The notes under the pieces are model-generated. The model was not told the DNA's origin, ran no database searches, and saw only the letters and a list, made by a program, of their open reading frames with translations. This document shows, piece after piece, positions 17,916 through 27,551 of a DNA stretch of 64,000 bases. Location of the stretch: assembly GCA_023397905.1 (NCBI GenBank), contig JAEWSZ010000051.1:1-64000 (forward strand). The letters run 5' to 3'. The DNA is from Bacillota bacterium. GTDB lineage: Bacteria; Bacillota; Clostridia; Acetivibrionales; DSM-1351. Every line of letters begins with the position of its first letter. The stretch's first letter is position 1. Both the position numbers and the translations under genes were made by a program.

Positions 17916-20216
17916 TTGCTTATAAAAAAGGATTCTAACAAAAAAAAGATTTTCAGAGGTTTTCTCCTGTCCTATATCCTCATGCTGATTCTCCCTTTTG
18001 CCTTCGGAAGCTTTGTATACTACAAGGCTCTGGGGATTATCGAGAAGGATGCCAGGGATGCGAGAATTTTTATGCTCAAGCAAAGCAGCACCATTGTAGA
18101 CAATTATTTAAAGGATTTGAACAGGACGGTAGTATCCATGTCTTTAAATTCAAATCTCAATACCTTGTTGTACATGAATCAGCCGGAGTACGGGTCTTCG
18201 GACGTTTATTACGTCAGCCTTGCCCAGAAGGAGATGAAGTCCTTCAACGCCTCCAGCACTTTTGCGTGCAATATCTACGTGTTTTTTAAAAAGAGCGATC
18301 TGGTCCTGTCAAAAACGGATGCCATTTTCGGCATAAAAGAATACTATGTCAGCAACCATTACAATATCCCCTATGACACATGGAATAAAAAGATACTGAA
18401 TTCCGTGCATAAGATGGATATAAATACGGATAACACAATGATCGACCAGGCCATCTCCAATAATGAATTGAAATATCTCACCTATGTCCAGACCCTTCCG
18501 CTGAGCTCACCGGATAAAACCCAGGGAGCCATTGTAGCCCTGATCAGCGCAAATGATATAGACAAGCTGCTTATGGCGGTAGATGAATCCCGGACCGGGT
18601 ACACATATATTCTGGACCCGGATGGAAAAATCGTAACGGGCTATTTAAACGGGCGGAAGGAATTCCCGGCCATTTCCATAGACCCGGACACCTCCAGCGG
18701 CTTTTTCTTCAAGAAAATAGACGGCGTGGACATGGCTGTTACCTATACAAAATCCCAGTTCAACAAGTGGACCTATGTTACGGTTCTGCCTAAAAAGGTT
18801 TTTCTGGACAAGGCAATTTACATTAAAAAAGTCATTTCAGCCATAGTTGTGGCAACACTGCTCATAGGGGTGGGAATATCCATTTACCTTACAAGAAGGA
18901 ATATACGGCCCATACAGGAAACCATGCTGACCCTGCGGAAGATATTTAAAGGGGAGCTGGGCAACGGCAGAAATGAATATGAATTTTTGAAAAACGGCGT
19001 TACAAAGCTGATAAACAGCCATGAAGAGATGAAAAAGTATATGGAAAACCAGGAAATACTTATGAAATCCACATTTTTCAGCAGGCTCATCCATGGGGAA
19101 ATAAACGACCAGAGAGAGATACAGATAATGTCGGAACACCTTGAACTGAACCTGACGGCTAAAAAATATGCCGCCGTTATAATTGCCCTGAACCGGTTTC
19201 CGGATCTGGTCAATAAGGAAGCCCTCATCGAGCAGGACATCAACAGGGCCATCATTGAAAATGTAATAAACAAACACATAGGCCATAACTGCTTTACACA
19301 TATAATAGATGCCGACCAGATAGCGCTGATATTGAATTTTGATTCGGAGGATGACGAAGAATGCGAAGAACTTACAGTGACCATTCTGGAAAACGTCAAA
19401 AGGGAACTCCGGCAGATATTCAACATCAATGTAAATTTCGGGGTCGGAAACTTTTATGAAAAGCTTTCGGACATAAATCTGTCCTTCAGTGAAGCCAAAA
19501 ATACCCTGAATACTTTTAATGAAGTCAATACGGAAAACTCAATACTGTGGTACAAGGACGCCAGGAAACAGACCACGGGATATTATTATCCGGTAGAGCT
19601 GGAGCTTCAGCTGATAAATATGGCAAAGTCGGGGAATAAAAACGATATCGACAGGGTCATGGACATCATATACAACGAAAATTTTGTTCCCCGCAGGCTG
19701 ACAAATTACATGGAATACAATCTGTTCTTTGATATGAGGGGAACCATTATAAAAACCATCGGGGATATGGGTGGCAACCTGGATATTAAGGAGGTAATCA
19801 CCAGCAATTACAGCTCCATGGATGTAAAAGACGTATTCCAGACCATGAAAACCGCATATTACAGTATATGCAACGAGGCGAAAAACAAGAAAAAGAGTCA
19901 TAACAGCCAGCTCCTGGAGAAGCTGGTGGAGTATATCCAGTCAAATTACTTTTCCTCAGAGGTCAGCGCCTGCAACATAGCTGCCCGGTTCAACATATCG
20001 GAATCCTATTTCTCGCAGTTTTTCAAGGAACAGACGGGTGAAACCTTCAGCGATTATCTGGAAAAGATGCGGATAAGCCGGTCATGCCAGCTGCTGACGG
20101 AAAAAACAATGTCTGTGGAGGACACCGCCAGGATGGTGGGGTATAACAGCGCATATACATTCAGAAGGGCATTCAAGAGGGTGATGGGCGTCTTGCCCAC
20201 GGAATACAGGGGTTGA
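17916..20216 (+). CDS. membrane-bound AraC-family regulator with extracellular Cache-like sensor
   Basis: A regulator of about 766 residues. A first membrane segment lies near residues 14-36 and a second near 305-325, with a Cache-like sensor domain of about 270 residues outside between them (SRTGYTYILDPDGKIVTGY is the typical late strand). A short HAMP-like linker follows, then a central cytoplasmic region, and the last 100 residues are an AraC double helix-turn-helix ending near GVLPTEYRG. Such regulators sense extracellular sugars or solute-binding proteins and switch on nearby CUT1 transporter genes, which start 200 bases downstream. The TTG at 17916 is favoured because GAGGTGGG sits about 7 bases upstream; a GTG inside that site (17904) is the alternative. 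Confidence 0.88.
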   Translation: MLIKKDSNKKKIFRGFLLSYILMLILPFAFGSFVYYKALGIIEKDARDARIFMLKQSSTIVDNYLKDLNRTVVSMSLNSNLNTLLYMNQPEYGSSDVYYVSLAQKEMKSFNASSTFACNIYVFFKKSDLVLSKTDAIFGIKEYYVSNHYNIPYDTWNKKILNSVHKMDINTDNTMIDQAISNNELKYLTYVQTLPLSSPDKTQGAIVALISANDIDKLLMAVDESRTGYTYILDPDGKIVTGYLNGRKEFPAISIDPDTSSGFFFKKIDGVDMAVTYTKSQFNKWTYVTVLPKKVFLDKAIYIKKVISAIVVATLLIGVGISIYLTRRNIRPIQETMLTLRKIFKGELGNGRNEYEFLKNGVTKLINSHEEMKKYMENQEILMKSTFFSRLIHGEINDQREIQIMSEHLELNLTAKKYAAVIIALNRFPDLVNKEALIEQDINRAIIENVINKHIGHNCFTHIIDADQIALILNFDSEDDEECEELTVTILENVKRELRQIFNINVNFGVGNFYEKLSDINLSFSEAKNTLNTFNEVNTENSILWYKDARKQTTGYYYPVELELQLINMAKSGNKNDIDRVMDIIYNENFVPRRLTNYMEYNLFFDMRGTIIKTIGDMGGNLDIKEVITSNYSSMDVKDVFQTMKTAYYSICNEAKNKKKSHNSQLLEKLVEYIQSNYFSSEVSACNIAARFNISESYFSQFFKEQTGETFSDYLEKMRISRSCQLLTEKTMSVEDTARMVGYNSAYTFRRAFKRVMGVLPTEYRG

Positions 20217-20223
20217 GCCCAAG

Positions 20224-20265
20224 GGGATGATACGTTTTCTAATGAAATGTATCATCCCTGTTTTA
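20224..20265 (+). terminator. Rho-independent terminator after the AraC sensor gene
   Basis: GGGATGATAC and GTATCATCCC pair around a 15-base loop and are followed by TGTTTTATTG. It separates the regulator gene from the transporter operon. Confidence 0.85.
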
Positions 20266-20423
20266 TTGTCTTATAATCAAAAATTCCCAATTATTGGATT
20301 TATAATTAATTGTCACATCAAAAAAAGAAGTGATTCTATCAATTTTTTACCGGCCGTTTTAAAATCACATTGTACTCGAAATAAATGTCAAAGCAAATAT
20401 TCATAATTTAGGGAGGTCCTAAA

Positions 20424-21386
20424 ATGGCAACATCAGATGCAATTCTGAAGAAAGAAGGGAAGACAGTCAGAACACCGGTTGCGGGAAGCAAATTGACAAA
20501 ACGTATCAAGAAGCACTGGCAATTATACCTGCTGTTACTGCCGTCGCTTCTTTGCATTATAATATTCAAATACATTCCCATGTACGGAGTTCAGATCGCC
20601 TTCAGAAACTATCAGCCCGCAAAGGGTTTTATGGGAAGCCCCTGGGTGGGACTGAAATATTTTCAGGATTTTTTCAGTTCATACCAGTTTTCGCGCCTGC
20701 TGATAAATACTCTTGGGATCAGCATCTATTCACTGCTTGCGCTGCTGCCCATACCTGTAATACTGGCGCTGTCCCTGAATGAAACCAGATGGAAGTTCTT
20801 TAAAAAGACAGTTCAGACGGTGACATATGCGCCGTATTTTATATCCACAGTGGTACTGGTTTCCATAATATTTCAGTTTTTATCACCTTACGGTTTATTA
20901 AACAATCTTCTGGGATTGTTCGGGGTTCCGAAAATAGATCTCATGGCAAATCCCGCCCTGTTCAAGTCTCTTTACGTCTGGTCGGGAGTATGGCAGCAGG
21001 CAGGGTATTACGCGGTCATCTACCTGGCGGCGCTGGCCGGCATCAACAGCGAACTCTATGAAGCCGCATGGATAGACGGAGCCTCTACCTTTAAGAAAAT
21101 AATCCATATAGATCTGCCGGGTATATTGCCCACCATAATAATTATTCTCATATTGAACACCGCTTCTATTTTAAATGTGGATTATCAGAAAATACTGCTC
21201 ATGCAGAATCAGCTCAACATGGAGGCCTCCGACGTAATCTCCACATACGTGTACAGGATGGGCCTGGTTTCGGTGCAATACAGCTATTCATCGGCCATTG
21301 GACTGTTCAATTCGGTCATTTCGATGATTCTGTTCTACGGAGTGAACTATTTATCCAGAAAATATTCGGAAACCAGCTTGTGGTAA
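20424..21386 (+). CDS. sugar ABC transporter permease, LplB type (CUT1)
   Basis: A 320-residue inner-membrane permease with six predicted membrane segments starting near residue 35. FKYIPMYGVQIAFRNYQPAK is the signature start of the LplB/YtcP-type polysaccharide permeases. The EAA loop, which contacts the ATPase, is EAAWIDGASTFKKIIHIDLPG near residue 215. With the next gene it forms the channel of a CUT1 importer for oligosaccharides. The order permease-permease-lipoprotein and the AraC sensor upstream are typical of this subfamily. No ATPase gene is in the window; such systems often share a distant MsmX-like ATPase. The ribosome site is GGGAGGTCC. Confidence 0.92.
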   Translation: MATSDAILKKEGKTVRTPVAGSKLTKRIKKHWQLYLLLLPSLLCIIIFKYIPMYGVQIAFRNYQPAKGFMGSPWVGLKYFQDFFSSYQFSRLLINTLGISIYSLLALLPIPVILALSLNETRWKFFKKTVQTVTYAPYFISTVVLVSIIFQFLSPYGLLNNLLGLFGVPKIDLMANPALFKSLYVWSGVWQQAGYYAVIYLAALAGINSELYEAAWIDGASTFKKIIHIDLPGILPTIIIILILNTASILNVDYQKILLMQNQLNMEASDVISTYVYRMGLVSVQYSYSSAIGLFNSVISMILFYGVNYLSRKYSETSLW

Positions 21387-21401
21387 AAGGAGGAAAAACA
21401 A

Positions 21402-22301
21402 ATGGCAAAGGGCAGTCAGATTTTATCCCGCAGTGATAAGGTATTTCATTTTTTCAATAATTTATTTTTAATAATATGTTTTATAATAGTGTTTTTTCCG
21501 TTGATGAATATAGTGGCGCAGTCTTTCAGCTCCCCGGCAAGCGTAGTATCAGGAAAGGTGCTTTTCCTGCCGGTCGATCCGTCTCTGGTAGGCTATAAAA
21601 ATATTATAAATGACAGAGAACTGCTGTCCGGATTTTTCAATTCCATCATATACACTGTTCTGGGAACGGTGATCAGCGTGGCATTTACGGTTACGGGCGC
21701 CTATCCGCTTGCAAGAAAATCCTTTGTGGGCAAAAAGTTCTTTACCTGGATTTTCACATTTACAATGATTTTCAACGGAGGACTGATACCCACTTACCTG
21801 CTGGTCAGAGACATGAAAATGCTGGACACCATATGGGCCATGGTGCTGCCGAATGCAGTGGCCGTGTGGAACCTTTTTATAGCAAGGGCCTTTTTTGAAA
21901 ACACAATTCCAGAAGATCTGTATGAAGCGGCCGAATTGGACGGCTGTAATGATTTCAAAATTTTCACGAAGATTGTAATTCCGCTTTCAAAACCAATTCT
22001 GGCGGTCCTGGTGCTGTTTTATGCAATAGGCATCTGGAACAATTATTTTGACGGTTTGATATATCTTTCGAAATCCGTAAGGTTCCCGCTGCAGCTTGTC
22101 CTCAGAAACGTGCTTATAAAATCCCAGATGCAGACCATACTGCAGGCCAGCTCGGGACAGGACCAGAGTGAGATCATGGCCCTGACGGAAGTTATGAAAT
22201 ATTCGGTCATCGTATTTGCAAGCTTGCCGGTAATGCTGCTTTATCCCTTTATCCAGAAGTATTTTGTAAAGGGGATCATGATTGGTTCCGTAAAGGGGTA
22301 A
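21402..22301 (+). CDS. sugar ABC transporter permease, YtcP type (CUT1)
   Basis: A 299-residue permease with six membrane segments. It has the family's opening (NIVAQSFSSPASVVSGKV), the GAYPLARK segment after the second membrane span, the FNGGLIPTYLLVRDM region and the EAA loop EAAELDGCNDFKIFTKIVIP near residue 190. It ends in KYFVKGIMIGSVKG, as is usual in this group. It starts 15 bases after the partner permease, with AGGAGG before the ATG, so the two are in one operon. The solute-binding lipoprotein follows after a 156-base leader with a hairpin and a possible short leader peptide. Confidence 0.92.
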   Translation: MAKGSQILSRSDKVFHFFNNLFLIICFIIVFFPLMNIVAQSFSSPASVVSGKVLFLPVDPSLVGYKNIINDRELLSGFFNSIIYTVLGTVISVAFTVTGAYPLARKSFVGKKFFTWIFTFTMIFNGGLIPTYLLVRDMKMLDTIWAMVLPNAVAVWNLFIARAFFENTIPEDLYEAAELDGCNDFKIFTKIVIPLSKPILAVLVLFYAIGIWNNYFDGLIYLSKSVRFPLQLVLRNVLIKSQMQTILQASSGQDQSEIMALTEVMKYSVIVFASLPVMLLYPFIQKYFVKGIMIGSVKG

Positions 22302-22323
22302 AGTATTCAATATATCATCAGAA

Positions 22324-22342
22324 CCGGCGGCTCAAGCGCCGG
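22324..22342 (+). promoter_or_regulatory. intercistronic GC-rich stem-loop in the ABC operon
   Basis: CCGGCG and CGCCGG pair around a seven-base loop without a T-run. Such hairpins between permease and binding-protein genes often protect mRNA ends, giving more binding protein than permease; this role is inferred. Confidence 0.5.
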
Positions 22343-22368
22343 CGCTATTCAAGTAAGGAGGTGATAAT

Positions 22369-22416
22369 TTGAATGTCGTCCGGGAATGTGATTGCCGGAT
22401 GAGCAAAGCGGTATAA
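22369..22416 (+). CDS. possible 15-residue leader peptide before the solute-binding protein
   Basis: A TTG-started frame (reading MNVVRECDCRMSKAV) lies 7 bases after an exceptionally long Shine-Dalgarno sequence, AAGGAGGTGAT at 22355-22365, which matches the 16S rRNA 3' end over 11 bases. A nine-residue ATG frame at 22373 is the alternative. The frame also contains the small stem TCCGG / CCGGA (22379-22399). It ends 41 bases before the real start of the lipoprotein gene. Whether it is translated is unknown. The site may instead be a ribosome standby site that boosts the next gene. Confidence 0.3.
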   Translation: MNVVRECDCRMSKAV

Positions 22417-22457
22417 GTTTTTATTTCAAATCAATATTAAAATTAGGAGGAAAACGT

Positions 22458-24155
22458 ATGAAAAGAAAGTTAGCATTTATGCTCTGCTGTGTTTTAAGTG
22501 TATCAACTCTTCTGGCGGCCTGCGGAAGCGGCTCGCAGAGTGCGGAATCCACCACGTCCTCGAGTTCCGTTTCAGCAAGTGCGGATACAGGATTGGCGGA
22601 GCCGGGACAATTTCCGCTTGTAAAGGAAAAGACAACCATAAAAGCCCTGATCGGCTGGGGAACTCAGACCGACATCAATAAAAACTGGAATACCCAGGAT
22701 TATGAGGAGAAGACCAATGTCCACGTGGAGTGGCAGGTGGCTTCAGCCGGTGATTTCAGAGAAAAGCGCGCGCTGGTCATAGCCAGCGGAGATCTGCCGG
22801 ACGTATTTATCAACGGCTACAACGATTTCACAGCCGCCGATGAAATGCAATACGGCAGCCAGGGAAGCATTATCCCCTTAAACGACATAATTGATAAAAA
22901 CAGCCTTTACCTAAAGAAGATTTTTGATGAAAACCCATTGTACAGAAAAATAGCAACCTCTCCTGACGGAAACATATACTCAATGCCGACATTTTCCGTC
23001 TGCTACCACTGTGACTATTCACAGAAAATGTGGGTCAACACATCATGGCTCAAAAAGTTGAATCTGAGCATGCCTACAACTACAGACGAATTTGAAAAAA
23101 TGCTCATAGCATTTAAGGAACAGGATCCCAACGGAAACGGCAAGGCCGATGAAATGCCTTTGATGACCACAACGGACGGGTGGCATTACCAGCTGGAAGG
23201 CTTCCTCATGAACGCATTCATACTGTGTGATGCAGATACGCACCTTGCCTTGAATAACGGCACCATTGAGATGACAGCAACAAAACCTGAATTCAGAGAA
23301 GGTTTAAAATATTTGAATAAATTGTATGAAGAAAAGCTCATCCCGCCCCAGGCCTTCACCACAAATGCAACTTCAATGCAAAAACTGAACGAAAGCGGAG
23401 ATGTTGAGGTTGTGGGAGCTATCCCCGGCGGAGCAAATTATATATTTGCAGGCGGACCGGCTGTATCGGACAGGTGGAGGGATTACGACATATTGCCACC
23501 TATAGCCGGACCCAGCGGTTTTAAATCGGCTCCAAACTATTCCGCAACCAGGGATATCATAACAGGAGATGTGGCAATATCAAGCGCCGCAAAGGATCCT
23601 GCCCTGATTATGAGATGGATAGACTGGATGTACAGCGAAGAGGGAACCCTGTGGCATGATACCAACGGCGGCAGGGAAGGCGTGGAATACAGAAAGGCCA
23701 ATGCAGATGAGGTTGGTCTGGACGGAGCTCCTGCAAAATGGACTTCGCTGAAAGTCAGAAAGGCCGAAGACAATGTGGTTTGGGAGCAGTTCTTCCCCAG
23801 CAACATGACCAAGGAATTCAGAGCAGGCTGGAAATCACCTAAGGAATGGAATGTTCCCAATGATTCGCAGGCTCCTGAAGTACAGCTGTTCCAAGGTACA
23901 AGGGCGTATGAAGAGGTAGCTCCGAAGAACGAGCAGTCTCTGCCCAACCTGTTTGTAACAAGTGACAAGATATCCGATTATACCCGTATAAAGACCGGTA
24001 TCGACGACTATATCAAGGAATCGGTGGTTAAGTTCATTACAGGCAATCTGGATATTGACAAGGATTGGGACAGCTATGTCTCAAAAATGAAGAACATAGG
24101 CCTGGACGATTATCTGAAAATGTCCCAGGAAGCATATGATGCAAAATTCAAATAA
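22458..24155 (+). CDS. extracellular sugar-binding lipoprotein of the CUT1 transporter
   Basis: A 565-residue lipoprotein. The signal peptide ends in the lipobox LAAC (Cys near residue 22), followed by a Ser/Thr-rich spacer. The body is an LplA-type solute-binding protein, with NWNTQDYEEKTNVHVEWQ, a long central domain with a DPNGNGKADEMPLMTT calcium-loop-like segment, and WIDWMYSEEGTLWHDTNG near the C-terminal part. It captures an oligosaccharide outside the cell and delivers it to the two permeases upstream. The ATG at 22458 is chosen because of AGGAGG six bases upstream and the signal peptide right after it; the frame extends upstream without a plausible start. A terminator with a large loop follows. 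Confidence 0.92.
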   Translation: MKRKLAFMLCCVLSVSTLLAACGSGSQSAESTTSSSSVSASADTGLAEPGQFPLVKEKTTIKALIGWGTQTDINKNWNTQDYEEKTNVHVEWQVASAGDFREKRALVIASGDLPDVFINGYNDFTAADEMQYGSQGSIIPLNDIIDKNSLYLKKIFDENPLYRKIATSPDGNIYSMPTFSVCYHCDYSQKMWVNTSWLKKLNLSMPTTTDEFEKMLIAFKEQDPNGNGKADEMPLMTTTDGWHYQLEGFLMNAFILCDADTHLALNNGTIEMTATKPEFREGLKYLNKLYEEKLIPPQAFTTNATSMQKLNESGDVEVVGAIPGGANYIFAGGPAVSDRWRDYDILPPIAGPSGFKSAPNYSATRDIITGDVAISSAAKDPALIMRWIDWMYSEEGTLWHDTNGGREGVEYRKANADEVGLDGAPAKWTSLKVRKAEDNVVWEQFFPSNMTKEFRAGWKSPKEWNVPNDSQAPEVQLFQGTRAYEEVAPKNEQSLPNLFVTSDKISDYTRIKTGIDDYIKESVVKFITGNLDIDKDWDSYVSKMKNIGLDDYLKMSQEAYDAKFK

Positions 24156-24492
24156 TAATTGAGGCAGCAGACAGGTAACAGAAATGCTTCTCCGCTTTTA
24201 AGGAATATTAAACGCAATCTTCTTGAAATGGGATTGAGAACATAATAGACCGGTAAAGCGGAGGGGCATTTTGCATTTTTTAAAATAAAACAAAAGTTAG
24301 TTTTACACAAAATGATATTAGTAATTTACATTTAATTTTATGGAAAAATTCATTAAATTAAAATATGTATGAGAATAAGTAATGCATAAGCAGGTAATGC
24401 GCCCAGGTAAGAAATGCATAAGTAAAACAGGTATTATGAATCCGGAATCAAATAATGGAAATAGAAAAAGATATGAAAAAGAGAGGTTTATT
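24156..24492 (+). terminator. terminator (24182-24281) and low-complexity spacer before the GH95 gene
   Basis: AAATGCTTCTCCGCTTT (24182-24198) pairs with AAAGCGGAGGGGCATTT (24255-24271) around a 56-base loop, and TTTTTT follows at 24276. The rest of the spacer is AT-rich with the unit AATGCATAAG occurring twice (from 24381 and near 24413) among degenerate copies. No gene or clear promoter was found there. Confidence 0.65.
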
Positions 24493-26829
24493 ATGAAAAA
24501 TGACAGGAATTTGACACTCTGGTACAAACAGCCTGCCGCCGGGTGGACGCAGGCACTGCCACTGGGCAACGGACATATGGGCGCCATGGTCCACGGAGGG
24601 ACGGATATTGAAAGGATAGAGCTTACGGAGAATACCTGCTATTCGGGAGAAGCTTCGGAGCATAACAATCAGGAAGGAGCCGCCGCAGTGGTGCCTGAAA
24701 TCAGAAAAGCACTGTTCCGGCATGATTACAAAACAGCCAATGAGCTCTGTGAAAAAATAATCGGCAGAAGGCTGAATTACGGCACAAACCTGCCATTCGG
24801 AAACCTGCTGCTGGATTTCGGAAGCCCGGCCGGAGAGGTTTCCGGATATGTAAGGGAGCTGCAGCTGGAAAATGCGCTGTCGGTTGTCAGCTATAAAAAG
24901 GCTGATGTGGAATATACAAGGGAATTATTCATATCGCATCCTTTGAAGGCGGCCGTAATGCGCCTGTCCTGCAGTCAGCCGGGAAAGCTTGCTTTCAAGG
25001 CTTCAATAGACGGCGGGGACAATCCGCATTCGCTCAGGACTGAAAACGGCGATATGGTGCTGGAGGGAAAGGCATACGAAGACACCCATTCCGACGGCAG
25101 AACGGGAGTGGCTATCCACGGGCGCCTGCGGGTAATAGCGGAAAAGGGTACCGTAACTGCCGGAGACAATGGGATATGCGTTGCGGAAGCCGATAGCGCC
25201 GTTGTAATTCTGTCCATTGGAACGGACTTTGTGCAAAAGGATGTAAGCGGCATATGCAAAGCCAGGGTGGACGCCGCCTCAAAAATTCCTTATGAGGCAC
25301 TGAAGGAAGAGCATATAAAGGATCATAAAAGCCTGTTTGAAAGAGTGGAGTTTGAGCTGGACGGAGGTTCCGGGGAGTATGAGCCCGCGGCGGAAGCCAT
25401 GCCCACCGATGAAAGGCTGGAAAGAGTAAAAAAAGGCGGAGAGGATCCTGCTTTGATGGCTCTCATGTTCCAGTACGGACGTTACCTGCTCATGTCCAGC
25501 TCCAGGGAAGACTCGCCGCTGCCGGCCCATCTGCAGGGAATATGGAATGACAATGTGGCAAGCCGTATGGGCTGGACCTGTGACATGCATCTGGATGTGA
25601 ATACGGAGATGAACTACTGGCCCTCCGAGGTGACCAACCTGTCCGAATGCACCGCTCCGCTGTTCAGATGGATAGAAGAAAGGCTTGTGCCGTCGGGCCG
25701 CAGGACCGCAGCCGTGACATACGGCCTGGAGGGCTGGACCGCCCACGTGGTGTCAAATGCGTGGGGATATTCGGCGCCGGGCTGGGCCACCTCATGGGGT
25801 ATCAATGTCACGGGAGGACTGTGGGTGGCAACTCACCTCTGGGAGCACTACCTTTTCACAGAGGATAAGGAATTCCTGAAAAACAGCCTGTATCCGGTTT
25901 ACAGGGAAGCTCTGAAATTCTTTTTGAAGTATATACAAAAGGACCCGGAAAGCGGGTATTATCTGTCGGGACCTTCAATGTCGCCCGAAAATTCTTTTAT
26001 GCACGACTGGAACGAGGGAGCGGAAGCGTCAAACTCCATGGGAACCGTATGCGATACGCTGATGATCCGCGAGCTGTTCACTTCATTTATAAAGGCGTGT
26101 GAAATACTGGAAATAGACGATGAACTGCTGGGCGAGACCAGAGAAAAGCTCGGAAAGCTGCCTCCCTTTAAAATAGGAAGCTCGGGACAGCTGCAGGAAT
26201 GGTTTTATGATTTTGACGAGCCGGATCCCCATCACCGGCATACTTCACACCTGCTGTCGGTATACCCATATTGCCAGATAAGCCCTGAAACCACGCCGGA
26301 ACTGGCGCAGGCGGCAAAGGTCACCATCAGAAAGCGCACCACTCCCGATTGGAGATGGGAAGACACCGGCTGGGCAAGGGCGCTATTAATACTCTATACC
26401 GCCAGACTTCTGGAGCCTGAGGAGACCTACAGACATATTCTGGCCTTCCAGCGGGGGCTCACCAACAACAACCTGCTTTCCTTCTGCCCTCCCGGAGCCG
26501 GAGCTGTGACAAATGTCTATGAGATGGACGGAACTACGGGGCTTTGCAGCGGTATAGCAGAGCTGTTGCTCCAGAGCCACAGTGAGGCCGTAAGCATACT
26601 TCCGGCGCTGCCTGAGAAGTGGAAGACAGGCCATGTGAAAGGGCTCAGGGCCAGAGGGGGCTATGAGGTAGGCATTCAATGGAAGGACGGGGAGCTTGTG
26701 AATGTGGAACTGAAGGCTGAAAAAGACGGCATCTGTACAATAAAATACAAGGGCAGAAAAATAAACATACCCGTGGTCAAGGGTGAACGGTATATACTGG
26801 ACAAGAACTTTAAGGTCTTGACAAAATAG
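24493..26829 (+). CDS. GH95 family glycoside hydrolase (alpha-L-fucosidase type)
   Basis: A 778-residue protein covering the full GH95 fold. The N-terminal beta domain opens with WYKQPAAGWTQALPLGNGHMGAM. The (alpha/alpha)6 barrel contains DVNTEMNYWPSEVTNL, GPSMSPENSF, HRHTSHLLSVYP and WRWEDTGWARALLILYTARL, which hold the family's conserved Asn, Glu and Asp residues. GH95 enzymes release fucose, or in some members L-galactose, from the ends of glycans with inversion. There is no signal peptide, so it acts on imported oligosaccharides, which fits the transporter just upstream. The ATG at 24493 has AGAGAGG upstream; 37 further in-frame residues upstream look non-coding. Confidence 0.92.
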   Translation: MKNDRNLTLWYKQPAAGWTQALPLGNGHMGAMVHGGTDIERIELTENTCYSGEASEHNNQEGAAAVVPEIRKALFRHDYKTANELCEKIIGRRLNYGTNLPFGNLLLDFGSPAGEVSGYVRELQLENALSVVSYKKADVEYTRELFISHPLKAAVMRLSCSQPGKLAFKASIDGGDNPHSLRTENGDMVLEGKAYEDTHSDGRTGVAIHGRLRVIAEKGTVTAGDNGICVAEADSAVVILSIGTDFVQKDVSGICKARVDAASKIPYEALKEEHIKDHKSLFERVEFELDGGSGEYEPAAEAMPTDERLERVKKGGEDPALMALMFQYGRYLLMSSSREDSPLPAHLQGIWNDNVASRMGWTCDMHLDVNTEMNYWPSEVTNLSECTAPLFRWIEERLVPSGRRTAAVTYGLEGWTAHVVSNAWGYSAPGWATSWGINVTGGLWVATHLWEHYLFTEDKEFLKNSLYPVYREALKFFLKYIQKDPESGYYLSGPSMSPENSFMHDWNEGAEASNSMGTVCDTLMIRELFTSFIKACEILEIDDELLGETREKLGKLPPFKIGSSGQLQEWFYDFDEPDPHHRHTSHLLSVYPYCQISPETTPELAQAAKVTIRKRTTPDWRWEDTGWARALLILYTARLLEPEETYRHILAFQRGLTNNNLLSFCPPGAGAVTNVYEMDGTTGLCSGIAELLLQSHSEAVSILPALPEKWKTGHVKGLRARGGYEVGIQWKDGELVNVELKAEKDGICTIKYKGRKINIPVVKGERYILDKNFKVLTK

Positions 26830-26927
26830 CCGGATAAGAAACAATTAAAGTATCCTTTACGTCATACCCGGCTCACGGTATGTGCGGGGATTAACAGACT
26901 TAAATTTTTTGTGGGCCGGAAAGGCTA

Positions 26928-27551
26928 ATGGTACTTATTATGGCAGTGCTTGAAACATATGAATGGTGCGATTTCTGGTGGGAAAAAACAGACGGGGACG
27001 GCAAGCCCAGGGTTCTGCTGATAGGCGATTCCATAACCAGGGCATACCGCCCGAAAGTACAGGAACTCCTGAAGGATACGGCTTACGTGGATATGCTTGC
27101 GACCTCAAAGGCTGTCGACAATCCGTCCCTCATACACGAGATAGGATATATACTGAAGCACGAAAATTTTAAATATAAGGCCATACATTTCAATAACGGT
27201 CTGCATGGGCCGCACATGTCCGCCGGGGAATACCGGGAGGGCATGGAGGCGGTTATCCGCTTCATTTCGGAAAACTGCGGTCAGGCGCAAATAATACTGA
27301 CTTTGTCCACTCCTGTCACTGTTGAGGGAAAAAGGGATGTGCCGGATACCGGGCTGAACCGGAAGGTTACGGACAGAAACAATGCCGTAAGCTCACTGGC
27401 AAAAAAGTATGGCCTGGCCGTAGACGACCTGTACACGCCAATGTTTGGAGTGAGCGGATACAGGGTTGACGACGGCCTGCATTACAATGCTGAGGGTGAG
27501 AGGGCCCAGGCGGAAATAGTGGCGAAAAAACTCATGGAGTTCCTTTCCTGA
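26928..27551 (+). CDS. SGNH/GDSL-family hydrolase, probable sugar O-acetyl esterase
   Basis: A 207-residue SGNH hydrolase. Block I is VLLIGDSITRAY near residue 28 with the nucleophile Ser. Asn sits in block III (HFNNGLHG), and the Asp-His pair of block V is in VDDGLHYNAEG near residue 185. There is no signal peptide. Placed between GH95 and GH38 on the same strand, it probably removes acetyl groups from imported glycans so that the exo-hydrolases can proceed. This is inferred from context. GGAAAGG precedes the ATG at 26928; an ATG at 26940 is also possible. Confidence 0.83.
   Translation: MVLIMAVLETYEWCDFWWEKTDGDGKPRVLLIGDSITRAYRPKVQELLKDTAYVDMLATSKAVDNPSLIHEIGYILKHENFKYKAIHFNNGLHGPHMSAGEYREGMEAVIRFISENCGQAQIILTLSTPVTVEGKRDVPDTGLNRKVTDRNNAVSSLAKKYGLAVDDLYTPMFGVSGYRVDDGLHYNAEGERAQAEIVAKKLMEFLS

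Noticed and set aside
24382..24492. N-terminal extension of GH95
   Set aside because: It is made of the degenerate AATGCATAAG spacer and precedes the proper AGAGAGG site; GH95 homology starts after 24493.
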